Of a stretch of 64,000 nucleotides of DNA, positions 40,181 through 47,926 are shown one piece after another. Below the pieces are notes generated by a model. The model was given only the letters and a program-made list of their open reading frames with translations, was not told the DNA's origin and ran no database searches. Each line of letters begins with the position of its first letter. The stretch's first letter is position 1. Position numbers and translations under genes: made by a program. Source of the DNA: Pseudolabrys sp963742345 (GTDB lineage: Bacteria > Pseudomonadota > Alphaproteobacteria > Rhizobiales > Xanthobacteraceae). The stretch is taken from positions 1 to 64,000 of the forward strand of contig CAVULO010000012.1 in assembly GCA_963742345.1 (NCBI GenBank). Reading direction: 5' to 3'.

Positions 40181-41047
40181 ATGCGCACGGCTCCCCGCCG
40201 CATTTGGCTGTGCGCCGATGATTATGGGATTTCTCCGGGCGTCAACGCCGGCATCCGCGAACTGATCCTGCGCGGACGTATCAATGCGACATCAGTTATG
40301 GTGGCGGCGCCCCATTTCGACGGCGAAGAAGCGGCCGCGCTCGACACACTTAATTCAGGCGAAAAACGCGCGGCTCTGGGCTTGCATGTGACGCTGACGG
40401 CGCCGTTCAAACCGTTGACCGCGGATTTTGTGCCCTTAAGCGAGGGCAAGTTTTTACCGCTCAACAAGACATTGCGGGCGGCCGCCGCTCGACGCTTGCG
40501 GCCTGAAGCGCTGCTGATCGAGATTGCGACACAACTTCGTAGATTCATTGACGCCTTTGGCCGTCCACCCGATTTCCTCGACGGCCATCAGCATGTGCAT
40601 CTGTTCCCGCAGGTGCGGGACGCGTTTCTGAGAGCCGTTGCGCAGGGAGCGCCTAACGCCTGGGTGAGACAATGCGGCCGCGCGCATCCGGGGCGGCGCC
40701 CGCACGATGGCAAGGCGCTAACGCTCGACATTTTGAGTGTGGGCTTTCGCCGCAAGGCAAAACGCCTGGGAATTCGTGTCAATCGCGCCTTCGCCGGAAC
40801 CTATTCCTTCAACGCCAAGGCCAAATTCGCCAAGATATTCCCGCGGTTTCTGTCGGGCCTGCCCGATGGCAGCCTGATCATGTGTCATCCGGGCTTCGTC
40901 GATGGCGAGCTAAAGGCACTGGATTCCCTCACGACGCTGCGCGAGCGCGAATTTGCCTTCTTTAATTCCGATAGTTTCCCCAGAATGCTGGCTGAGGAGG
41001 GCGTCGCGCTTGCGCACCCCACTGGCGAAAATGGCAGCGACGCATAG
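40181..41047 (+). CDS. ChbG/HpnK (YdjC) family deacetylase
   Basis: Metal-dependent carbohydrate deacetylase of 288 residues. The metal site is seen as LCADDYGISPGVNAGIREL (Asp), GLHVTLTAPF (His) and DFLDGHQHVHLFPQ (two His), with MCHPGFVD near the end. Family members remove acetyl from chitooligosaccharides or act in hopanoid and lipid-sugar synthesis. It begins 11 bases after the glycosyltransferase gene, so it is probably in the same operon and may deacetylate a lipid-linked sugar. Confidence 0.88.
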   Translation: MRTAPRRIWLCADDYGISPGVNAGIRELILRGRINATSVMVAAPHFDGEEAAALDTLNSGEKRAALGLHVTLTAPFKPLTADFVPLSEGKFLPLNKTLRAAAARRLRPEALLIEIATQLRRFIDAFGRPPDFLDGHQHVHLFPQVRDAFLRAVAQGAPNAWVRQCGRAHPGRRPHDGKALTLDILSVGFRRKAKRLGIRVNRAFAGTYSFNAKAKFAKIFPRFLSGLPDGSLIMCHPGFVDGELKALDSLTTLREREFAFFNSDSFPRMLAEEGVALAHPTGENGSDA

Positions 41048-41075
41048 ATAACAGCGCCGGTAACGGGAGGGCATC

Positions 41076-41756
41076 ATGACCCCGCAAGAACGCCAATTGA
41101 TCGACGATCTGTTTGACCGGCTTGCGCAACTCGAAACGACCCCACGCGATGCGGCGGCTGAACGCGCGATTGCGGACGGTCTTGCTCGCGCGCCGCGCGC
41201 AATCTACCCGCTCGTCCAGACGGTGCTGGTGCAAGACGAGACCCTCAAGCGTGCGGATGCTCGCATTCGTGAGCTCACCGGCGAGAACGCCGGTGAGCTC
41301 GCCAGCGGCGGGTTTCTCGACAGCATGCGTCAGGCGCTGACGGGCCGTGCAATCGCCACATCCGTGCCAAGCGTGCGTCCGGACATACCCGACCCGCGCT
41401 GGAACAGCGGCGGTACTTTTGGCGCGGCCGCACCGCCATCAACGGGCGGCTCTTTTCTTGGCACCGCTGCGGCATCTGCGGCCGGAGTGGTAGGCGGCGC
41501 GTTGCTACTTAATTCGATAGGTTCGATGTTCGGCCACCATGGCAGCAATGCATTCGCGGCTGCGCCGCCAACCGGCTTACCTTGGGACAACAGCGCCGCC
41601 GGGAGTGACCTCGCACGTGAAGCGGGGCTTAATGACATCGGGAGTGGCGCACACGGCGATACGCAGCCCGCCGCGCTCTTCGAAAGTGACGACACTGGGG
41701 ACGCGTCCGATCTCGACAGCGAGATGGGCGGGGATTTCGACGGCGACAGCGCCTGA
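41076..41756 (+). CDS. DUF2076 family protein
   Basis: 226 residues. The N-terminal helical part (MTPQERQLIDDLFDRLAQLE, AIYPLVQTVLVQDETLKRAD) is characteristic of DUF2076. A Gly/Ala/Ser-rich stretch with a hydrophobic segment (GVVGGALLLNSIGSMFG) and an acidic tail (ESDDTGDASDLDSEMGGDFD) follow. No signal peptide. Function unknown; some relatives are described as periplasmic or membrane-associated ligand-binding proteins. A perfect 13-base inverted repeat lies inside the gene. Confidence 0.85.
   Translation: MTPQERQLIDDLFDRLAQLETTPRDAAAERAIADGLARAPRAIYPLVQTVLVQDETLKRADARIRELTGENAGELASGGFLDSMRQALTGRAIATSVPSVRPDIPDPRWNSGGTFGAAAPPSTGGSFLGTAAASAAGVVGGALLLNSIGSMFGHHGSNAFAAAPPTGLPWDNSAAGSDLAREAGLNDIGSGAHGDTQPAALFESDDTGDASDLDSEMGGDFDGDSA
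41271..41300. repeat. Perfect 13-base inverted repeat inside the DUF2076 gene
   Basis: Arms GAGCTCACCGGCG (41,271-41,283) and CGCCGGTGAGCTC (41,288-41,300) flank a 4-base AGAA loop. The hairpin is fully within coding sequence, encoding ELTGENAGEL, and would be very stable in RNA. Confidence 0.8.
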
Positions 41757-41763
41757 GCCGGGA

Positions 41764-42552
41764 CTACAACACCACGACCTTTGTGCCGACCTTCACACGT
41801 TCGTAAAGGTCGATGACATCCACGTTGCGCATACGGATGCAGCCGGACGAGACGTTTTGACCGATCGTCCAGGGCTCATTCGACCCGTGGATGCGGTACA
41901 TTGTCGAGCCGAGATACATCGCGCGGGCGCCGAGCGGATTGTTCGGACCGCCGGCCACAAAGTGGGGCAGATAGGGTTGGCGCTTGATCATTTCGTCCGG
42001 CGGCACCCAATCCGGCCATTCCTTCTTGCCCGAGACCGAGTGTACGCCTGACCAGGTGAACCCCGGGCGGCCGACGCCAATGCCGTAACGCATTGCCTTA
42101 CCGTCGGCCTCAACCAGATAGAGGAAATGGTTCGGCGTATCGATAACGACTGTGCCGGGAACTTCCTTTCCGTTGTACGCGACTTCCTGGCGCAGGAAGC
42201 GTGGATCCATGCGGTCATCCGTGCGCTGCTGCTCCTGCATCCGATCGAGCGGTGATGAGTTTGCATAAATGCGTTGACCGTCTTGCTCGCGATAGTAATC
42301 CTGCTGTGGTGGTGCGCCATACCATTGCTGCGACTGCCGTTGAGGCTGCTGCGCCGAATCGCCGAACAGGAATTCGATGAACCCGCCACCCATCCTGGCC
42401 TGCATTTGTGGCGCAGCCGCCACCATGGACGGCGTCTCGAACGGTTCGGGAGGCGCGAGCGACACCGGCTGTGCCGATGCGACGTTAGACAACAAAACCG
42501 CCACCGCGCCAAAGGCAATCGAACGCCACATAGCTACACCCTGCAATTTCAT
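41764..42552 (-). CDS. L,D-transpeptidase (YkuD family)
   Basis: Periplasmic cell-wall cross-linking or lipoprotein-anchoring enzyme. The signal peptide (SIAFGAVAVLLSNVASA) is followed by a Gln/Pro-rich linker and the YkuD domain. That domain has VVIDTPNHFLYLVEADGKAM, GVGRPGFTWSGVHSVSGK and the catalytic region IHGSNEPWTIGQNVSSGCIR with the active His and Cys (S-SGC-R). ~262 residues. ATG 42,552 gives MKLQGVAMWRS; ATG 42,531 is the alternative. Convergent with DUF2076 by 7 bases. Confidence 0.93.
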   Translation of the reverse strand: MKLQGVAMWRSIAFGAVAVLLSNVASAQPVSLAPPEPFETPSMVAAAPQMQARMGGGFIEFLFGDSAQQPQRQSQQWYGAPPQQDYYREQDGQRIYANSSPLDRMQEQQRTDDRMDPRFLRQEVAYNGKEVPGTVVIDTPNHFLYLVEADGKAMRYGIGVGRPGFTWSGVHSVSGKKEWPDWVPPDEMIKRQPYLPHFVAGGPNNPLGARAMYLGSTMYRIHGSNEPWTIGQNVSSGCIRMRNVDVIDLYERVKVGTKVVVL

Positions 42553-42706
42553 CGACCGCCTGGAGTAAAGAGCCAAACGCACACCGATTGGTAAATCGTC
42601 GTTAAACACGATGTGACATGGTAAACGAGCGGTTTCCACGCACTCGCAACGCAGCGTTAATGCTGCCTCGGTAAGAACAACCGCCGGAATGCGTGGGGCT
42701 TGAGGC

Positions 42707-43339
42707 GTGCAGCGCAAAGTATTTCGTATTGAGCAGATGGTCGGAGGCGACCGCGACACGAGTGTCGCCGGACAGCCCGATCACGGCCAGCCAGATAGCG
42801 CCAGCGAGTCACATCCCCGCTCGGAAGCCGGAACAATGCCGGCACATGAGCTTGCAGCCATTCATTCTGCGATCACCCGCAACATGCGTGAGCTTTCGGT
42901 ACTCACCAACGAGGGCAATGACCGGCGAATGACGCGCGCCGCTGGTGAACTTGGCGTCGCCGTCGAAGGCATGGAGACGGCCACACAGAAGATCTTGTCG
43001 TCGGCTGAGGTTATCGACGATTGCGCGCGAGCCCTCGCTTCGGCCTTAAGCAACGATTATCACCATGGCTTGGCGCAGGATGTGCAGGACCACGTGGTCC
43101 GAATCTATGAAGCTTGTAATTTTCAGGATCTCGCTGGTCAGCGCATTGGCAAGGTAATCGCCACATTGATCATGGTCGAGGAACGACTTGTGGCAATGAT
43201 CGAACGCTACAGTGACGCCGGTGAACAACCTGCTCAACCAACTAAGCCCTCCTCCGATAACGACCTTATCAACGGCCCGCGCCTCGACGGTACCACCGGT
43301 CACGCCAGCCAGCACGACATCGACGTGATGTTTGCCTAA
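42707..43339 (+). CDS. CheZ-like protein phosphatase
   Basis: 210 residues, mostly helical. The conserved CheZ catalytic helix pattern is seen in EACNFQDLAGQRIGKVIATL with Asp and Gln in QDLAGQ. The C-terminal acidic tail SQHDIDVMFA resembles the CheY-P-binding tail of CheZ. The N-terminal third (RKVFRIEQMVGG) is unlike E. coli CheZ but common in rhizobial forms. Expected to dephosphorylate CheY-P. No che or flagellar genes lie next to it; the nearest receiver is at 25 kb. The start is uncertain by several codons. Confidence 0.8.
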   Translation: MQRKVFRIEQMVGGDRDTSVAGQPDHGQPDSASESHPRSEAGTMPAHELAAIHSAITRNMRELSVLTNEGNDRRMTRAAGELGVAVEGMETATQKILSSAEVIDDCARALASALSNDYHHGLAQDVQDHVVRIYEACNFQDLAGQRIGKVIATLIMVEERLVAMIERYSDAGEQPAQPTKPSSDNDLINGPRLDGTTGHASQHDIDVMFA

Positions 43340-44526
43340 GCTGGACGGCGGATCGCAACAAAGCAGATCAGCGCGATCGACGCGAAGCCGGCAGCGAGGG
43401 CCAGTGCCGCCGGATCAGACGTGTGTTCAATTACAAACGCCATCACCAACGGCGCGGCCGACTGCACCAGCAGGAAAGGCCCCGCAAGTCGGCCTATCAG
43501 GCGCCCGTAGCCGGAGGCGCCAAATAGCGCCAGAGGGACCGCGCCGCGCGTAATGGTAACGAGGCCGTTGGCACCACCGAACAACAGTGCGAATGCCGCC
43601 GCCGTGCCTGTCGATATGCCCAACAGCGCCAGCATGACGAAAGCGCACAACAGCGTGCTGAGTGCGAAGCGTACCACCCAAAGCGGATACAGATTTCGAC
43701 CGAAAGCAAATTCGATGAGCCGCGCGCCGACCTGCGCTGGTCCAAACAAGGCGCCAATCCAGACCACGGTCCCGGCATCGATACCGGTGCGCCCGAAAAT
43801 CGCCAATAGGTGCGCCGAAAGGCCGGAGGGAACGAAAGCGTACGATGCAAATGCCGAGGCCACCAGTATGAACGGCAATCCGTGCGGCGGCAGCACCTTG
43901 ACTGGCTCCTCCCGCCCGTTTTGCGCTGGCACGACAGTTTCGAACCGGCTGCGCGGCAACGCCAGGGCATGAAGGGGCGCCGCAACGCAGGCGAGAAGCA
44001 GCGCGTAGACAAGATAGGTACCGGTCCAGCCAACATTTTCGATTAGCAAATATGTGACCGGCCAACTCACGGTCGAGGCAAAGCCGCCGGCGAGGGTAAG
44101 CGCGGTAATCGGCCTGCGCGCGCCAAGCCCAAATATGCGGCCAAGAGTAGCGAATGCGGAATCGTATAAATTTGCTGCCATAGCGACGCCAAGTAGCATC
44201 CAGACAGCGTAGTAAGCGGCCGGCCCGCCGGCGTGCACGATTAGAAAAAGACCGAGCGCCCCTGTCAGGGAACCAATCGTCATGACGACATGCCCGCCGA
44301 AGCGATCAATCGAACGGCCGACATAAGGCGAGACCAATCCGGCGACCAAAAGTCCGACCGAGAATCCGCCCATCGCAAACGAGATCGACCAGCCGCGCTC
44401 GGCCGCGATCAAAGGTACGATCAACACCGGCGTGTAGAAGATGGTGCCCCAGGACAGAATTTGGGTGACACCGAGCACCGGCACAGCGCGCCAGGGGCCC
44501 TCGATAAAATCACGCGCAGCAATCAT
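43336..44526 (-). CDS. Major facilitator superfamily transporter
   Basis: 396 residues with 12 predicted helices and the loop motif VSPYVGRSIDRFGGHVVMTI, a variant of the GxxxDRxGRR signature, after helix 2. The region GFASTVSWPVTYLLIENVGW and the lack of a periplasmic binding partner fit a drug or metabolite efflux or a carboxylate porter. Substrate cannot be deduced. Its stop overlaps the 3' end of the convergent CheZ-like gene. Confidence 0.88.
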   Translation of the reverse strand: MIAARDFIEGPWRAVPVLGVTQILSWGTIFYTPVLIVPLIAAERGWSISFAMGGFSVGLLVAGLVSPYVGRSIDRFGGHVVMTIGSLTGALGLFLIVHAGGPAAYYAVWMLLGVAMAANLYDSAFATLGRIFGLGARRPITALTLAGGFASTVSWPVTYLLIENVGWTGTYLVYALLLACVAAPLHALALPRSRFETVVPAQNGREEPVKVLPPHGLPFILVASAFASYAFVPSGLSAHLLAIFGRTGIDAGTVVWIGALFGPAQVGARLIEFAFGRNLYPLWVVRFALSTLLCAFVMLALLGISTGTAAAFALLFGGANGLVTITRGAVPLALFGASGYGRLIGRLAGPFLLVQSAAPLVMAFVIEHTSDPAALALAAGFASIALICFVAIRRPA

Positions 44527-44608
44527 GCAGCCGCCGTTGCAGACGAGATATCTCTACCTCTAGCACGCCGGCGCGATTGCGCTCATGTGTGCTGCGAGAT
44601 GCAAACGA

Positions 44609-45172
44609 TCACTGCGCGGGTTTCGGTGGCGGCGCCGTTCTCGGTTTTGGTTTCGGCTTGGTCGCAGCCTGTCTGGCGCCCTCCGCGCCGCAACGAACAT
44701 AGACCATGGTGCCGTAGCGACCCTGCACTTCCGAATCCATCCAGCGCAGGATCAGTATGCGGCCGTTGAAGGAGACCACTTCCCGATCCTGAGCCCCGCC
44801 CGCCTCGCCGTCGGCCGGGCCGATATAGGTTTTGCCGCCGGGTCCGCCTCGCAGACGCAGCTCGGTTGGCGTCGCCTCATCGGCAAGATGCATCATGACG
44901 CCACCGCTCGGACCGAGCGTGATCACATAAGGCTGCTTGCACTGCCCGGCAGCCGCCGCCTCGGTGCGCGCGCGATCTTCGTCTTTGTGGTACGCCGCGA
45001 GCCCCCAACGCCCAACGATATCCTGTGGCGGGAAGGCCGGCGGCAGCGCCGGTCCACCTAGCGGCGCGAGCGGTTGCTCGGTTTGCGGCCCGGTAGCGCA
45101 GCCCGAAAGCCCCAACGAGAGCATCCCAACAACCAAAGCAGTCGACAATGCGAGGCGAGTTGGATGGGTCAT
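44609..45172 (-). CDS. Lipoprotein with AprI/Inh-like domain
   Basis: 187 residues from ATG 45,172. A lipobox is visible: LVVGMLSLGLSGC, with Cys as predicted lipidated residue. The region after residue ~45 (DIVGRWGLAAYHKDEDRA, CKQPYVITLGPSGGVMMHLA, VSFNGRILILRWMD) looks like the beta-barrel fold of the AprI/Inh protease-inhibitor group common in Rhizobiales. A basic/Pro-rich tail (KPKPKPRTAPPPKP) ends the protein. Role unknown; may be an envelope inhibitor or structural lipoprotein. It is divergent from groESL. Confidence 0.65.
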   Translation of the reverse strand: MTHPTRLALSTALVVGMLSLGLSGCATGPQTEQPLAPLGGPALPPAFPPQDIVGRWGLAAYHKDEDRARTEAAAAGQCKQPYVITLGPSGGVMMHLADEATPTELRLRGGPGGKTYIGPADGEAGGAQDREVVSFNGRILILRWMDSEVQGRYGTMVYVRCGAEGARQAATKPKPKPRTAPPPKPAQ

Positions 45173-45271
45173 TCCGGCTCCTTGGCAACGCAGGCTTGCG
45201 ACTTTGGATGGCATCAGCGAACAGCGCAAGCATGCTTTGAAGCGCCGCTTCGGGATTTGACCGATCATTGC

Positions 45272-45300
45272 CTTGACACCCCGAAGCGGAGGCAATATTT
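45272..45300 (+). promoter_or_regulatory. Candidate heat-shock promoter of groESL
   Basis: CTTGACA at 45,272-45,278 is followed after 15-17 bases by an AT-rich CAATATTT (45,293-45,300). CTTG-N17-CAATATTT resembles alphaproteobacterial RpoH promoters, and TTGACA also fits sigma-70. It lies just upstream of the CIRCE element. Exact spacing is not ideal, so confidence is moderate. Confidence 0.45.
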
Positions 45301-45312
45301 CCCGGGTAGCGA

Positions 45313-45339
45313 TTGGCACTCCCTCCTTGTGAGTGCTAA
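45313..45339 (+). promoter_or_regulatory. CIRCE operator (HrcA site) upstream of groES
   Basis: TTGGCACTC, nine bases, GAGTGCTAA: one mismatch from the CIRCE consensus TTAGCACTC-N9-GAGTGCTAA. It lies 60 bases before the groES start. This predicts repression by HrcA, relieved on heat shock or unfolded-protein load. Confidence 0.93.
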
Positions 45340-45399
45340 AATGCTGAAAAGGCTTAACTTTTTGTTTCACAAGACGCGCGCTAGCGCACGAGGGAGCCC

Positions 45400-45696
45400 A
45401 TGGCCAAGACCAAATTCCGTCCCCTACACGACCGCGTGGTCGTGCGCCGCATCAACGCCGAAGACAAAACCAAGGGCGGGATCATCATCCCCGATACCGC
45501 CAAGGAGAAGCCTCAGGAAGGCGAGGTTATCGCCGTCGGACCTGGAGGCCGTGACGAAGCCGGCAAGCTGATTCCGATCGATGTGAAAGCGGGCAGCCGC
45601 GTTCTGTTCGGCAAGTGGTCGGGCACTGAGATCAAGCTCGACGGCGAAGAGCTCCTGATCATGAAGGAGTCCGACATCATGGGCGTGATCGCCTGA
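45400..45696 (+). CDS. groES: Co-chaperonin GroES
   Basis: Ten-kDa lid of the GroEL chaperonin, 98 residues, intact. FRPLHDRVVVRRINAEDKTK, the mobile loop GGIIIPDTAKEKPQEGEV and the C-terminal ESDIMGVIA are typical. GAGGGAG lies shortly before the ATG. It is first in the groES-groEL operon under the CIRCE element, with 32 bases to groEL. Confidence 0.97.
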   Translation: MAKTKFRPLHDRVVVRRINAEDKTKGGIIIPDTAKEKPQEGEVIAVGPGGRDEAGKLIPIDVKAGSRVLFGKWSGTEIKLDGEELLIMKESDIMGVIA

Positions 45697-45728
45697 CGTT
45701 CCATCCGAACTCAACGGAGTAATTTGAA

Positions 45729-47378
45729 ATGGCTGCTAAAGAAGTAAAATTTTCTGGCGACGCGCGCGATCGTATGCTGCGTGGTGTCGACATTCTTGCA
45801 AATGCAGTGAAAGTGACGCTCGGCCCGAAAGGCCGCAACGTTGTGCTCGATAAATCGTTCGGCGCCCCACGCATCACCAAAGATGGTGTGACGGTCGCAA
45901 AAGAAATCGAGCTTGAAGACAAGTTCGAGAACATGGGTGCGCAGATGGTGCGCGAAGTTGCCCAGAAGACCAACGACCTAGCGGGCGATGGCACCACGAC
46001 TGCAACTGTGTTGGCGCAAGCAATCATAAAGGAAGGTGCCAAGTCTGTTGCCGCCGGCATGAACCCGATGGACCTCAAACGCGGCATCGACATCGCCGTC
46101 ACTGCCGTGGTCAAGGACATCGAGAAGCGCGCGAAGAAAGTCAGCTCGTCGGCGGAAGTTGCCCAGGTTGGCACCGTCTCGTCCAATGGCGACAGCAACA
46201 TCGGCAATATGATCGCCAAGGCGATGCAAAAGGTCGGCAACGAAGGCGTCATCACGGTTGAGGAAGCCAAGGCGATGGAGACTGAAGTCGAAATCGTCGA
46301 GGGCATGCAGTTCGACCGCGGTTACATCTCTCCTTATTTCATCACCAACGCCGAGAAGATGCTGGCCGAACTCGAGGACGCCTACATCCTACTGCACGAG
46401 AAGAAGCTCTCCGGTTTGCAGTCGATGCTTCCTGTACTGGAAGCAGTGGTGCAATCGGGTAAGCCGCTCGTCATCATCGCTGAGGATGTCGAGGGCGAAG
46501 CGATCGCTACACTAGTGGTCAACAAGCTGCGTGGCGGCCTGAAGGTTGCCGCGGTGAAGGCCCCCGGCTTCGGCGATCGCCGCAAGGCAATGCTTGAAGA
46601 CATCGCGATCCTCACCGGCGGCCAGCTGATCTCCGAAGATCTTGGCATCAAACTCGAGAATGTGACAACGGCCATGCTTGGCCGCGCCAAGAAGGTCATT
46701 ATCGAGAAGGAAAAGACGACCATCGTCCACGGTGCCGGCAAGAAAGCCGACATCGAGGCACGCGTCGGCCAGATCAAGGCACAAATTGAGGAAACCACCT
46801 CCGACTACGACCGCGAGAAGCTACAGGAACGACTGGCGAAGCTCGCCGGTGGCGTTGCTGTGATCCGCGTTGGCGGAGCTACCGAGGTTGAAGTGAAGGA
46901 GAAGAAGGATCGCGTCGAAGACGCGCTCAACGCCACCCGCGCCGCGGTCGAGGAAGGCATCGTACCAGGTGGCGGCGTCGCATTGCTTCGCGCCAAGAAA
47001 GCGGTCGGCCGCATCCACGATGAAAATCCGGATGTGCAGGCCGGCATCAATATCGTGCTCAAAGCGCTGGAAGCGCCGATCCGCCAGATTGCAGAGAATG
47101 CCGGCGTGGAAGGCTCCATTGTGGTCGGCAACATCAGCGAGCATAAGTCGGAAACCTACGGCTTCGACGCCCAAACCGAGAAGTATGTCGACATGGTCGA
47201 CGCGGGCATCATCGATCCGGCAAAGGTCGTGCGCACTGCCTTGCAGGACGCGGGCTCGGTTGCCGGTCTCCTGGTGACCACAGAGGCGATGGTCGCCGAA
47301 CTGCCGAAGGAACCGGCTCCGGCAATGCCGTCCGGCGGCGGCATGGGCGGTGGAATGGGCGGCGGAATGGGCTTCTAA
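45729..47378 (+). CDS. groEL: Chaperonin GroEL
   Basis: Sixty-kDa chaperonin, 549 residues, intact. The ATP-binding VTLGPKGRNVVLDKSFGAP and GDGTTTATVLAQAI, the apical domain (EGMQFDRGYISPYFITNAEK), AVKAPGFGDRRKAMLEDIAI and the C-terminal GGM repeat tail are all present. RBS CGGAG lies ahead of ATG 45,729. Rhizobiales often carry several groEL copies; this one is heat-shock type judging by CIRCE. It is followed by a strong terminator. Confidence 0.98.
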   Translation: MAAKEVKFSGDARDRMLRGVDILANAVKVTLGPKGRNVVLDKSFGAPRITKDGVTVAKEIELEDKFENMGAQMVREVAQKTNDLAGDGTTTATVLAQAIIKEGAKSVAAGMNPMDLKRGIDIAVTAVVKDIEKRAKKVSSSAEVAQVGTVSSNGDSNIGNMIAKAMQKVGNEGVITVEEAKAMETEVEIVEGMQFDRGYISPYFITNAEKMLAELEDAYILLHEKKLSGLQSMLPVLEAVVQSGKPLVIIAEDVEGEAIATLVVNKLRGGLKVAAVKAPGFGDRRKAMLEDIAILTGGQLISEDLGIKLENVTTAMLGRAKKVIIEKEKTTIVHGAGKKADIEARVGQIKAQIEETTSDYDREKLQERLAKLAGGVAVIRVGGATEVEVKEKKDRVEDALNATRAAVEEGIVPGGGVALLRAKKAVGRIHDENPDVQAGINIVLKALEAPIRQIAENAGVEGSIVVGNISEHKSETYGFDAQTEKYVDMVDAGIIDPAKVVRTALQDAGSVAGLLVTTEAMVAELPKEPAPAMPSGGGMGGGMGGGMGF

Positions 47379-47401
47379 GCAACGACCAGCTTGCACGAAC
47401 A

Positions 47402-47429
47402 AAAACCCCGGCCGCGAGGCCGGGGTTTT
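47402..47429 (+). terminator. Rho-independent terminator after groEL
   Basis: Perfect 12-base stem AAAACCCCGGCC / GGCCGGGGTTTT with loop GCGA, 23 bases after the groEL stop and ending in a T run. It may also serve transcription entering from the convergent META-domain gene. Confidence 0.9.
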
Positions 47430-47497
47430 CCTTTGGCCGAGTATCAAAACGTCTTTGAATGGTTTGGTCGAGATCAAAAGCCGTTCGCTGGTCGACA

Positions 47498-47926
47498 TCA
47501 ATGATCGCTAGGGCGGAATTTAAGTGTCTTCGGCCCTTCCAGCACAACGCCTTCGCCTTCGCGCCGCCAGCCGGTGATCTGGGTAAGCGCCGCAAGCAGG
47601 TCCTCATCCGCCTGCATGCGTTCGGGCGTGCATTGCCCGGCACTCATCATCTCGGGCAGGCCTTCCGGCAATGGGCCCGCCTCGATCTTCATCGCGATGT
47701 CGGAAATTTCTATTCGTGCAGACACGGTTCTGCACCAGAGGTCAATTCTCGCATTTCCGTTAGGCTCGACGGTAAGAACCGGCATGCGTTTGCCGGGCCG
47801 CAGCGGTGCAGCATCGAGCAGGAGATCCTGATCGAATGGAAACGGCTCGGCCGGAGCACCTGCCCCACACATCAGCAACAGGAGAATCGCGGCAATGGCG
47901 CCGCGCGCAAGATTGTAGCGCGTCAT
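47498..47926 (-). CDS. META-domain (HslJ-like) secreted protein
   Basis: 142 residues. A signal peptide (GAIAAILLLLMCGAGAPA) is followed by a small beta-rich domain (LTVEPNGNARIDLWCRTVSA, EMMSAGQCTPERMQADEDLL, ALTQITGWRREGEGVVLEG). The two Cys and the xxRxxLEGxKTLxF ending resemble the META domain of HslJ, though divergence is considerable. Function unknown. Its start overlaps the amidase stop by 4 bases. It converges on groEL across the terminator. Confidence 0.6.
   Translation of the reverse strand: MTRYNLARGAIAAILLLLMCGAGAPAEPFPFDQDLLLDAAPLRPGKRMPVLTVEPNGNARIDLWCRTVSARIEISDIAMKIEAGPLPEGLPEMMSAGQCTPERMQADEDLLAALTQITGWRREGEGVVLEGPKTLKFRPSDH

Noticed and set aside
47320..47378. GGM repeats at the end of groEL as a novel repeat element
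   Set aside because: Such a Gly-Gly-Met tail is normal for GroEL.
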